A DNA stretch of 64,000 nucleotides from Tyto alba (taxonomy: Eukaryota > Chordata > Aves > Strigiformes > Tytonidae): the NCBI RefSeq assembly GCF_018691265.1, contig NW_024881316.1:10228819-10292818 (forward strand). Direction: 5' to 3'. The notes beneath the pieces are model-generated. The model did no database searches and was not told where the DNA came from. It was given only the letters and a program-made list of their open reading frames with translations. Shown here piece after piece: positions 22,881 to 35,400 of the stretch. Positions within the stretch are counted from its first letter, which is position 1. The number at the start of each line of letters is the position of its first letter. The translations under genes were made by a program, and so were the position numbers.

Positions 22881-23003
22881 ATGGCGGCGGCGGCGGCGAT
22901 GTCGATGGCGGAGCTGCGGTTCCGGCTGGCGGAGCCGCTGCAGCTGGTGGCGCGCAGGAACGAGAAGAGCGGCGCGGAGCTGAGCAGGTTCCTGGCGAAG
23001 CAG
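22881..23003 (+). CDS. MDN1: MDN1 exon 1, start codon
   Basis: The first ATG in the region has a strong context (A at -3, G at +4) and opens MAAAAAMSMAELRF; Met7 and Met9 are weaker alternatives. The exon ends FLAKQ at CAG|GTGAGC (residues 1-41). The Ala run is encoded by GCG/GCN repeats and differs from the human N-terminus, while the NEKS..ELxRFLAKQ part is conserved. Confidence 0.93.
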
Positions 23004-26000
23004 GTGAGCGGGCGGCGCGGGGCTCGGCGGCGGCCCCCGGCTGCCCCTCTCTCTTTCTCTCCCTCCTTCCCTCCGTCTGTCCGCATCGCAGGGTCCGCCG
23101 GGGCGGGAAGGGGCCGCCCCGCCCTGACTTCGCCCCGCGCCGCCATGTCCTCCCGGCAGCTTTGTCCGGCGCCTGGCGACCCTCCCGCCCCCTCGGCCCC
23201 GGGCGGCCGGCGGAGACGCTCTGTGGGGGCAGCTCCGCTCGCTCGCCCTCGCCTTCTGTGTCGGCTTGTTGCGGTTTCTTCCCTTCCCCGCCCGTTTTGG
23301 GGTCGTGCGAGTGGAGCCCGGTGTGGCAGGACCTCTCCTGTCCCCTGGTGCCTCTCCTCGTGCGCTTCCTGAGGAGGTATTTTGCCCCGCAAATTAAAAT
23401 CTTCAATATCTTCCATGTCCCTTGAGGTGACTGAAAACGCGACAGCGAGTGATGATGGCACGTTGTTAGCAAGCGCTGAGGCAGTATCTAGTCCCTTAGC
23501 TGTAGCATCTTAAACTGATGCTATTTGCATGTTTTCTTTAATTATCTTAAAACAGCATCTGGGGTAGAAAGGCAGAGGACTGAATTTTCTATGGTTTGCT
23601 TCATTTTTAGGGTTTTCATCACAGTGATACTGGAAACGTTCCTATTTTCATTGGTTTTATGCTTTGGCTGCCTGAACTGTGAAAAGCACACCTGCCATCT
23701 AGGAGAGTTGAGGCCCAGTTCATTTCTGTCTCTCAAATACTTGAAGACATGTAATAACAGGTTATCCACACACCAGATGTTATATTAGTAATACCTTTTG
23801 TGATACAGCTTTTGAAGCCCCTAAGTTGCATACGTTCTTTGGGGCTCAAAATCCCTGTTTCTTTTTGAGTGTCTAGGAAACGTCCCAGTTGTTTGAAGAT
23901 GGAAAGTCGAAATCATCAGCGTTTTTTTCAGTATATTGGCTTTCAGTCTGAATTGCTGTCATCATAGTTATGGTTGGGGAAGGCTTTCATACTGGTAGTC
24001 AAGGTTCTCTGTTGGTAGACAGATGGCTTTTTCTTCAGTCACTACAAATCAGAGGATCAAAGTGAGATTGACAGGAGTATATATTCCTGTGTTGGAGAGT
24101 TGATGCTAATTGGGGGGAAGCAATGATGAAGAGCTGCTATTCAAGAGAAAGAAACAGCTGAGAAAAAGAGATGGGGATGATGCGGGTACATGATGTAGCA
24201 GACAGATGGAGCGGTGAACCAGAAGTGAGTCACCCAGATCTGAGACTGGGAAAGAGACTGTGCCCTTCTGTCGACTGTTATGAGACACACTTTGTGTTTA
24301 AAAGTCTTGCTAGGTGGAAATTATTAAGGAGTGATTATATGCAGAGAGTCTGGAACAGCACATGAATGAACAATGACATGTTGTTTTTCAGTTTTGAAAA
24401 CAGAATTGCTCTTTCCAAGCTTGGAAGCTACAGATATAGGAGTAGATTAGGCATGCCTTGCCTCTGGACAGCCCCTGGCTGCAGTCATTGTACCTGATTT
24501 CCTGCTGGTTGCTTTTCAAGTAATTTAGAAAGCATGCATTTTGGAAACATAGAGCGTTCCCTGCTCTGCAGCTTCACTAGGTCTTTCTGGCAACTTATTT
24601 CTTCAGTATTCCGTAATGGAATGGAGCTTGCCCACAGCTGCCAAGTAAGGAACAGTCTTTTGAGGTTCACAGTAAGGCAGTGTTTATGCGGTGATGGAAG
24701 ATGTTCCTTCTGCTTCAGTATGTAATAGAAATAGAGCCTTTTCAATAGAATATATATATGGCATTAGCTCTTCAAAGCCACAACAAATTTATGTGTTCTT
24801 AATTAGGAAAATGGGATGAAAAGCTCTCTTAAACCAGTCTTTGTTTCCTGCCTTGCTATTTTTTTGGCTAATTTAAGCAAACTGTATAAGCAGTGAGGCT
24901 CCACATACTGCTGGAACGTGATTTTGGTTCTGTGTGTTACCAAAGGTCTGTTTGAATCGGAACATCTTCCTGCGTAGAATTGCAAATGCAGATTTTGTGC
25001 AAATGTACATATTTTGGCTCTGTGCAATAGTGTAGTTTCAGTAGAGAAGTTCATTAATGTGAAGGTTAAAATGCTAGTAGGAATGGAACTTCAGTGCAAA
25101 AATATCCTTATTCATTTCTGCCCTTCGCATCCACCACTGTGCATATATAGAAAGATATAAATCAAAAAACCTGACCCTTTTTGGATATTTCCTCTATTTA
25201 GTCTATGGAACCGTCTTCAGTGAACTGAAGATCTCAAGCGTGCCACTCCGGATCTCCTGTTCTATTCTGTTGGTGTTTTAGCTTGGCATCCTTTATTTCG
25301 CCTTTCATTTTTTTATGTAGCAGTGAAAATTGTTTTAAGAATAACTCCAACCTTTTATTTGTAGCCTGTCAGTCTTAGCATTTGATGTTGAGAAGTGCCT
25401 TTATTCCTTCTTTTTTTTATTTATTTTTTTAAATAAATGTAGGAAAAAATAGGTGAATTAGCTGTCCCAGATTCACCCAGCTACTCACTGACTGTCAGAA
25501 AAATGTCCTGGCAACTAAGGCAGACTGTTCTGGGGTTGTTTGTTTTGATTTTTTACCTAAAATATGACATCAGTTTTTTATTTGAAAGATTAATTAGGCT
25601 TTACATCATATAGCATTATAATTAGGGCAACGTATGTTGCGCTTTTGCTTCCATCCTGGAGTGTATTCTCATCTCCTTCTGCTTCTAGTTTTTGAAGAGC
25701 TGTGGTTTTTGGGTGACTGTATGGTAATAAATACACTGATACAAGTCAAAGACAACATTCTCACTATCCTTGAAGGAGCGGTCCACGTAACTAACAAATA
25801 TGATGTGCTGGAGGAGATGTAGGAAGTACTAGCTTGTTCTGCAGATAATTGAAGCTATCTTCTTGTGAGACCACATATCCCTCTGCCTTTTTAAACTTTT
25901 TCTTGAAGTTTGTGGGTTGTAGGAGTGCAGGCTCATGCTTTTCTTTATCTTACTGAACTGGACAGCTGCCAAAAAGAGTGGTCCTACACTGGTTTCTTTT

Positions 26001-29000
26001 TGCCTATTCCCAAGGCCAAGCCACACCTTTCTGTTGCTTCTCTTATCCTGAACCTAGCGAGTGTGCTGATGTGGAAAATCCATTCAACTTTTCCACCCAG
26101 TATAAGACTTTGGAAGAAGGATTGATTTGGATCATCTTTCCAAATAGATTTCTGCACAGTCATACAATGGTAGAGCTGTTGTGTGAGGGAGCAGAGCATG
26201 TGAGGGAGAGAATATGTGATCCCATGTTGGAGGGGAAGAAGGATTTCCCACGCGCGGCCTTTATGCCCTCCCACTCCTTAGAAGTATCTCATTGTTAAAT
26301 CCATGTATGGTGTAAAGTTCTGTGGAAACATGTGAGCCATGATGAGAAATGTGGCTTTCACGTGGGCCCAAATTGTTCCTTGATATAATCCTTTCCCCTA
26401 GTAATCTTGGGGTTTGGATTAAGCCAGTTCTTTGTAAAGATTTCTGTACCTTGTGAGCCCTGAGAAAATGTACTGTGCAGGTTGGGAAGGATGTATGCAA
26501 CATGCTGGTGGAGGAGTAACTGGAATAGTGTTTGACTCCAGATTTCGCTTCTAGCTGTGCTTCTGAAGTCTCTTTCCTTAATAATACACGATGTGCGTAT
26601 ATATTCTGTATCTGGAGGGACAGTCTTTTGTGATGCTTTCTTAAAGCAGCTGTTTGGAACTGTGGGCACAGATTTACTATCCCAGAATTGAACACTAGAA
26701 TTAAACACTTTCAGATCAGCTGTCCTTTGCTTGATTGAGAATGTTGGGTATTTCACAAAACCACCTTTATTTAAAATACTCCTCTGACAGTATTCTTCTT
26801 TTCCATAAAATTTTTAATGTAGACTCTGAAGGACTCCGAAATCAAACAGATGGTCTCTTTGTAGAATGTGAATGTTGCCACTGTGATTTTTTGAGCAGTT
26901 TTATAAGTCCTAAGGGTACTACACACAATGATTAAAAAACTGCTTGCTCTCACAAAATTGCTAATGGAATGGATTTGTTGTACAGTAGTCATGTAACTAC
27001 AGAGTTTTACTGATTCAGTCGCATCATTTATTTACTATTTTATTGTTAACTGTTTATTTGATATTGAAAGCTCTGGCAAATAAATTAAGCACCCTGTTGT
27101 GCCTTGTTTAGGTAGCCAAAGATGTAATTGGTTTGGAAACTGAAGGTACTTTTATTTTTTACAGTGGAGTTTCTCTCCAGTTCTTTTGAGCCATGCTGCT
27201 TTTGAACAGATTGTGAATCATTTGGCTACTCAAAATCTGATCCTTGTAATGAACAGTGTCTTGCTTGCTCTGTGATGAATGCAGACTTTCAGCTCCATTT
27301 TTAAAATTATTTTTGATGCTCTTCTGATAGATGAGAGGAAGATAAACTTACATTTCATAAAAATAACCACAGAGCATGTAAGAAACTGCTTGCAATTAAT
27401 GTGTTGTTTTTGATGTTTGTAGTGTCTATACTGCAGTTTCCCTGATTTTTTACATTGCTGTTAGGGAATTAATGTCTTTTCAAATTCAGGAGGCCCAGGG
27501 AACTTGAACAAGTAAGTATGCATGTATTCTAGAAGGATGTCAACAGTGGTGTAACCTTAGGAGGTCACCCTTTCAGAGGCAATGTGTTAGGACTGCTGCA
27601 GTCTATTTATCTTGTAACAGTGGGTCCTGATTTTACCTGAGATAGAGTTAATTTTCTTCCTAGTAGCTGGTACAATGCTGTGTTTTATATTTAGTGTGAG
27701 AATAATGTTGATAACACACTGATGTTTTACTTGTGACTAAATAGTGCTTATCCTAAGTTAAGGATTTTTCAGTTTCCCATGCTCTGCCAGTGAGGAGGTG
27801 TACAAGGAGTTGGGAGGGAGCATGGCCAGGACAGCTGACCCAAACTGGCCAAAGGGATGTTCCACACCATAGGACGCCATGCCCAGTATATAAACTGGGG
27901 TGGTTGGCTGGAGGGCAGATCGCTGCTCAGGCATCGGTCAGTGGGTGGTGAGGAATTTTATTCTGCATCACTTGTCTTGGGTTTTACTTGTATGTTTGTA
28001 AATTATATTCCTTTTCATTACAATTATTTTATTGTTATTATTATATTTATTTTTTTAGTTATTAAACTGTTCTTACTTCAACCCACCAGTTTTACTTTTT
28101 TTCCCCTGATTCTTCTCCCCATCCGATTGGGAGGGGGGAGGAGTGAGAGAGTGGCTGTGTGGTGTTTAGCTGCTGGCTGGGCTTAAACCATGACACAGTG
28201 AAACCATCCCATCTCCAGGCCCAGGAGCAGGTTTTACCCGAGTAATAAAACTCCAGGAGAAGCAGAAATTGGCTGCACATGCTGCTAAAACAGAAGACTA
28301 CCTGGATCACAGAATATTTCTGCAGGAGTTTAGTGTATGCTTGTTTTGTTTGGAAAGCTGCTTTGCCTAGCTGTATTTACAACTGTTTGCCAAGAAAGAG
28401 AATCTTATCTTGGTAGGATAAGAGTTCACTCAGCAAGGGAGGGGAGAGTGGAGAATCAGAGTTAAGAGCAAAACCGCTGCAGTGCAAATTCATAATCTTG
28501 ATTTTCCACACCTCAAAATTATTTATACTGCATTATATGCTAAATGTCAAGGAAGAGGAGAGATGCTTGGAAAATAACATGAGCTCAAAGAGCAGAGAAA
28601 TTTAAGCATAAGACACAAGAAATGAGTTGTTCTTCAGTAACAAAGCTAGGAAGGTTGGGGGGCGATGTAAGAGGCGGTGTGTGTGGGGGGGGTTGTGTGG
28701 GGTTTGGTTTTTATTTTTTTTTTTTCCTAGCAGATGTGAATATGTTTTCCACCTATTCTAAAGCCTCATATTTTGTTTTGCACTAAAGGACCATTTTTAG
28801 ATAAAAATAAGAAAAAATATCTCGACTTCAAAACTGCAGATATGTGGTGCTGTTTTCTTGTCAAGAGCCTTGCTCACTATAATTGCTATCAGAAATATGG
28901 AAATAAGGCTGTGATCATGAATGATTGAATGCTTCTTTTCTGAAAATACATAGTGAACATTATGTAACTCAAACATTTTTCTAAGAACCAGAACTCTTGA

Positions 29001-32000
29001 ATGTTTTGTGGCCCTTGTGAGACTGAGCTGTTGAGATCAGTGGGAATTCTATTAACAAAGATGTACTAGTTGCTATAACATTCTGCCAGTTTTTTCTTTA
29101 AAAAAATGTTAAAAATTACTTGCTTTATCTTTCAGCTGTAAAATATAATCCAGGATTTTGTGACTTTTTTGTAGTTCTTATTTAGTGTGTCCCTTTTTTT
29201 TTTTTTAATATGGAAAGCTGTGACAATTAAGTACTTCCCTTGGGAATTTTGGACTCCCTTCTGTTTTTTGAAAGGTTTGTTCCTGTAAAACTCGCTGTGA
29301 ATCCTGCATGAATAGTTCTGAAGCTAGAAGTCCAAATCATTTCCCATTTAACCTGTTCTTACTTTCCATTCCTCTAGATTTGGACTCAGCAGGATCGTCA
29401 ATGCATCCTCGATACTTTAGCACAGTTATTACTGGATAAAGAATGTACGCTATTGATTGGCCGTCAAGTTCGGCCAATCTTGTTGGATTTGTTGGAAAGA
29501 AATGCAGAGGCCATTAAAGCTGGTGGCCAAATCAACCATGATCGGCATGAAAGGCTGTGTGTAGCAATGAGCAAGCTAGTTTCTGACCACCCTGATATTT
29601 TGCCGTGAGTAATGTAATATCTCTTTGTGCAGTGTTTGAATTTAGGGATTATATGCTTGTCAGTGTTCACTGGTGAAGAGGTGGTGTTACAATTTGGATT
29701 GTCTCCCACAATAACAAATGTGTTTTGAATTGAAAGAATGATTTAGAGAACAGGAGTCTGAAATAAAGCTTATTTAAATTAAATTGTGTTACATGATCTA
29801 ACTTGATTTTCATCTTAATGATGAAAAGAAAAGCGAAACAGCTGGCATGAAAATTGCTCATAACCAAAATCTCTGCGTTTAAGATTAGACCTGTTGGCCA
29901 GTAGAATACAAATTACATAAATAGGAATCAGTATTACTTTTTCAGTAAGCAAGCAGTTGAAAAGATTTCTCCAAAGGCAGTACAGTTTCCCCTTGATTAT
30001 TAGGTACTGATTTCTAATAAGGTAAAATATCTGTTGTCAGATGATGGCTGAAGTGGTTGTCTTTCCCAAGTGTGGACAAAGTTTAATATAGGCATTAGTT
30101 CTCAGTATACTGTCAATTACTGTCTCAGGACCACTGTCCCAATGCTTTTATTAGTAGCTATTTTCCTTTCTTCTGGCTTAGATGTCTGTGTTCCATCTCT
30201 TTCTCTCTCTTTTTTGTCTACAGATTTGCTTTAAGATATTTTAAGAATACATCACCAGTTTTCCAGAGACTTTTCCTGGAGAGCTCGGATACAAACACAG
30301 TCCGATATGGGCGCAGACGAATGAAGCTACGGGACCTCATGGAGGCAGCATATAGATTTTTACAAAAGGAGCCATCAGTTTTCCGGGAATTATGGGATTG
30401 GAGTGTGTGTATTCCACTCCTAAGGAGTCATGACACCTTAGTCCGTTGGTAAGTTAAACCCCCAGATCTTCTCCATTCAAAAGATATATCTGTATCTCAA
30501 ATTGTATTTAACAATGTTCACATGCAAGTAAAAGAGAATCTTCCAATAATACCAGAAAAATCTGTACCAGTAGCATCTGTACCTGTGCTTCTTACCTGAT
30601 CTTTCAAAAGCTGCTAGTGATCTACCACAGAGTGAAACTTAGCCTAGCTCTTAGTCATGCTTAAAGCTATGGCATGGAGAATCTTTTCAAATAACTTCAG
30701 TTTACCCAAGTTGGATTAATGAGAGGTGGTGAATTTATCACTTCACCTCTACTGTAAGCCTGTTGATGTACTGCATGCATTCTAGCATGTTATCCTAGAA
30801 AAAAACTAGAGATTAATCTACTCTCACTCCAATGTACATGATAATCATATTTTATACTATTCTGCATTGATATGCTGTTAACAAGTTGGGTTTTTTCTGT
30901 TGTTTGTATATAGACATCTCAGTCACTGTAAAGCTTGGCTTATTTAAGCTGTGCTTTTGGTTTGGCCTTGTTGCAGACTTTGCATCTGGTTTTGGTTAGA
31001 TGTTTTATGTTAGGTGTCTGCCTGCAGGGCTTTAACCTAGTCACTTGATCTATCTTATTTATGTGAGTGGTATTATTGATGGTGCCTTTTATTTAAGAGA
31101 AGGTCTTTAGTCTTCTTTTTTAAAAACATAAATTTGGAACTATGTTACTAACACCTAATTTTAAAATAAGGTGTATAATTTAGGAAGGACAGGAATGAGT
31201 TGTCAAATGTGTTAGCCATTTATGAATCTCTTCAGGAGGACATGCACTTAGATAGTATTGGAAAAGGAAATAAAATTTCTAATACATTGACTGGGGTTGG
31301 TTTACCTGGTGTCCACCTAATAGTCTTAAGTGAGCGAATGAACCAACTTCTAAACTTTATCCTGAACCAGTTTTCCTCTGGAAACTCTTTTTAATTCCTG
31401 TCCCCCCTCATTGAAAGTTTTGTTCTTGGAAGGTAAAAATAGTGGTTCAATAAATGAAAAGTATGTCATGATCTGTATTGTCCTTTTGTTTCAAGACAGC
31501 AATGCAGTAATGAAGTCAAGACTTGGGAGCTGTTGGCTTCTTTTGGCACTGAGTCTTGAGTTCATTGTGTTAGGGTTATTTTAGAAATAGCATGAAATAG
31601 GAAACAATTTTGAAAGGGAAATGGTAGGAGAAGAATCAAAAAATGAGGCAAAGAAAACCTGACCTTGATAGTCTTACATGTTAACCTTCATTTATCTGGG
31701 AAAGTGCTCTCCTCTACTGTATTTTTGTTGATCATTCAGTCCTTCAAAGATTAGCTAGTTGGTATATAAATGATAAAGTATGTCATGATAAAATTGTTCT
31801 TCTCAGTTCTGAGATACTTCTCTAATCTTAAAGAATGTTCAGCATAGAACTAAAATAATTTCTATGAAGATTTTTTTCTGCATGTTTTTCCAAACATGGT
31901 ATTTTGGTTTGCAATTGACAGTTGTCAAACTAAATTTCTTAAGACTTGTGTTTTGACATGTTTTGTTCTAAATATGATTATTAGGTATACTTCAAACTGC

Positions 32001-32392
32001 CTTGCACTGGTTACATGCATGAATGATGAGCATAAATTATCTTTCCTGAAGAAGATATTCAATCCTGAGGAGCTGATACATTTCAGACTAAAGTAAGAAT
32101 TTTTCAGATCTTGAACAGTATTTGTTTTTGTTGGTGGCTTTCAGTTGAGTTAATAAACATGGATTTCACAGGCTCCTAGAAGAATCTCAGCTGCAGAATG
32201 TGGAACAAGCCCTTGTTTTGGCCAATCCAGACTCCTCATTTTGGCAAAAGGAGAAAGAAATGCAGTATACGCAAGGACATATTGTACCGGGTGACCTCTC
32301 TGCAAACGTGGTAGCTGTATGTGGCATTGTGCTGCCTAGACTGCAGCTTGTTTCTGAAGATCAGGTATGTAACTCAGGGTTAAGCCCGTAAG

Positions 32393-32438
<46 letters not shown>

Positions 32439-35400
32439 ATCCCTAAGTGTGGTGAACTGACTTTATTTCCTTCTTAAATGGTATTGAGATACTACGGGTA
32501 CTGTGTGTTTCTTCAGTTTTCTTGATGTGTTCTATGAGCGAATGTTGCATAATATAGATAATGCAAAAAAGCTCTTCAGTGGAGTGAAGCAATGAAGGTG
32601 TTCTAGTGCTGTTCATTTTATTTCCATGTAGTGGTTCTTACAGACATACTACAAAAGACTCTTCAGCCTTACGTAGTATCTCCAGTCCAAGTTAGGCTAA
32701 TATACCATAGCCGAGCAAGGTCAGGATCTGGCACGGTTGCTTTAATTGCCTGTGGTAGTTTTTTGTGCTATACAGATATCTTATAAACAACATTTCTCCA
32801 AACATGTTCATAGTTCTTAAAATAAAACAAGGCTGCTACTTACTTTTCTAAGAGGCAGAAAAAGGGGAGAGAAAGTGAGCGAGAACTTACTTGCTCTCCT
32901 TCAGTGAAGTGTAATGCAAAATACAGTGCCTTACAGTTTTAGGAAGTCCACTGAAGGCATAAACATTTTTGAGCAAACAGTATTTTATCTTTTTTCTCTT
33001 GAGATGCTGTTCATCTTGAACTGTTCAGGTTGTTCTTTGTAGCTGCAGCCAATATTCTTGACTGTTTTTCTCATTTAGGTATAGTTTTAGCTCTTAGCTG
33101 ATGAGTATTTCTATTTAATTTTGGAGCACTGATGTACAAATGAAGGACAAAGAAATGAATGAAGACTTCCAATGTCCAGAATTTCTTAAGTAGTAGAAAC
33201 AAGGAAAGAGGAACTTCCTCCCAAAGTCTTCACACACACACCCCCCAACTTCTGTGGCTGAATTTGCTGTATTCTAGCTTTTTTTAATAGGATTGAGGGT
33301 GTGGTTTGAAATGCATTGCAGCAGGGGAAACTGTCAAGCTGTTCAAGGAGACTCTTACTCCCATACCAGTGTCATTGCTGCCGAAGCTCGACCATGCTAT
33401 AGCTGGACTGCTGAAAGGATAGTCTTGTCTATGAGGGAGGAGAGATCTTCCCCAAAAGGCAAGGTTTTATTTTTTTGATAGCCACTGGTATTTCACAGAT
33501 CTAGTAGACAATGTAGTTCCAGTTCCACTGGGGAGGTTCCAGTTACAGCTGAGAAGATCTGATGAAGAGGTAGGAGCAAACTGTGAGGATAAGCAGCTAC
33601 TCTTAAAAACTAGCATTGTTACCAGGGATATACACGAAGCTATATCCGAAGGGAAGATCAAACTTAAATACAAGATACTTGTTTCAGTGCAGTATGTACT
33701 CTGATTTTTTTTTTTTTTTTTTTTACTCTTTGCCTTTTTACATTAAAGCACTAATTTTTGTGCCATACACTGATAAATGAGTGACTGTAGGAGAGTCAAA
33801 ATATTTGGAGAGTATCTGTAGCGTTGATTAATTACCATTCAACAAACTACCTCCATTGCATTTTGAATAAAATAAAAATGTTACTGAATATACTTTTTTT
33901 AATGCACTGAGTTCAATGATCTTATACTTTGATGTGTGAAAAAAGTAAATATAACAGTTAGTATTCATACTTGTATCATCTGAATGTAACTGCTGTTTGA
34001 TTTGTCCTGTGATTTGGATCCATTCTGATTACTTAGTTTCACTTGTCATTCCAATACATTTTGAAATAAATATGTTATGACTGAATAGTTACTATGCCTG
34101 TACTAACAACTTAGTGAGAACTCCCTTTGGGAACAATCATACATATACTTTATTAAGCGTTTCACCTGTATAGGTTTTTGATGAAATCTATTTCAATATC
34201 TGCCATTAAGTACAGCTTTAGAATCCTTTATTTTATTTGATGTGTTGACAGGTCTGCAGGCCAAAATTTTCTAGTTGTCAGACTCACTTTTCTAATTGTT
34301 CTGTGTTGTACAACCTGTAAAAAAAAGTAATAATTTCAGTGTAGTAACTCAGATTTTATGTTTGAACAGGGGAATAACACCAGCCATTTTGTTTTGGTTG
34401 AATCTGCCTTCACAAATCTTCAAAACCTTGCTATTGCAGTAGCATATCAGAGTCCTGTTTTATTAGAAGGACCAATAGGATGCGGCAAGACTTCCTTAAT
34501 TGAATATTTAGCAGCTGTTACAGGAAGAGCAAAGCCCCCTCATATTTTGAAAGTCCAGCTTGGGGATCAAACTGATAGTAAGGTAACTGATGAAGTTGTT
34601 TTATGGTTGGATGATCAGACATAATTTTTACTGAAAGCGTGGGCTTGATTTTCTAGTAGATAATGTTTAAATTTTTAGTCAAGGACCACACAACCCCCAA
34701 CTCTGTAGTATTGGTCTTGGTATTGATGAGAATAAATAAATGTTAAGAAAAATCACAGTTAAGCTTAAAACCTGTTGAAGTTCTGTGTGTAATTATGCTC
34801 TATCTGTTTCATTCAAATCATGTCTTATCAGGGTTTTTCTGTGTGGAAGAGCCCTATTGATTTTTTTTCTATTTATTTAAAAAAGAAATTATTTGTATTG
34901 GAAAAAAAATGATTCTAAAATGACTCAAGCTGGTGCCAACAGTGTATGGACACTTGTATTTCAGTTTAAGTAAGCTAATGTCAGCTCCATCTGATCCCAG
35001 CTTTTTGCGGTAAAGGTGAGATGAAGTAGGGTCCTGTGATGTTGAGGCCGCTTGCACTTACATGATAGTGATCTAGCTCTACCTGTAAAGGTAGAACCAG
35101 AAGATAATTTCACATTCTTCTGGTTTTTACATATATAACTTTTGAGGTTGAATTGATTTATGTGGTTTGGGTTAATTTATATTTCGTTTTCTAAGGTGAT
35201 TAATGTATACTGTCTGGAGGTTTTTATTTACATACGTAAGCACTTTATTTACATAGAACAGCTGATTTCACCATCTCACAACTCTGCTCTGCAAGCCTGT
35301 CTTCTCATATATGTGAGACTGCCATATTAAGAAAAAGTGGTGAAGTTCAAGGTATAGAATGTGTAGTAGTGAAACCATGAACTTAAATAATTAAGGAATG

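Larger units (their letters stand above)
21330..23350. promoter_or_regulatory. CpG-island bidirectional promoter of CASP8AP2 and MDN1
   Basis: About 2 kb of very GC- and CpG-rich sequence separates AT-rich flanks. It contains the first exons of both divergent genes: MDN1 ATG at 22881, CASP8AP2 leader donors at 22405 and 22134. It has GC boxes (for example 22501-22514), no TATA box near either start, and many open frames on both strands that are by-products of GC richness. The arrangement is typical of shared housekeeping promoters. Confidence 0.9.

Noticed and set aside
22598..23472. Minus-strand frames of 287 and 212 codons over MDN1 exon 1
   Set aside because: Antisense to a recognised exon and of CpG-island composition; no domain or homologue recognised.
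26261..26756. Minus-strand frames of 144 and 132 codons in MDN1 intron 1
   Set aside because: No homology, overlapping frames, and no conserved features.
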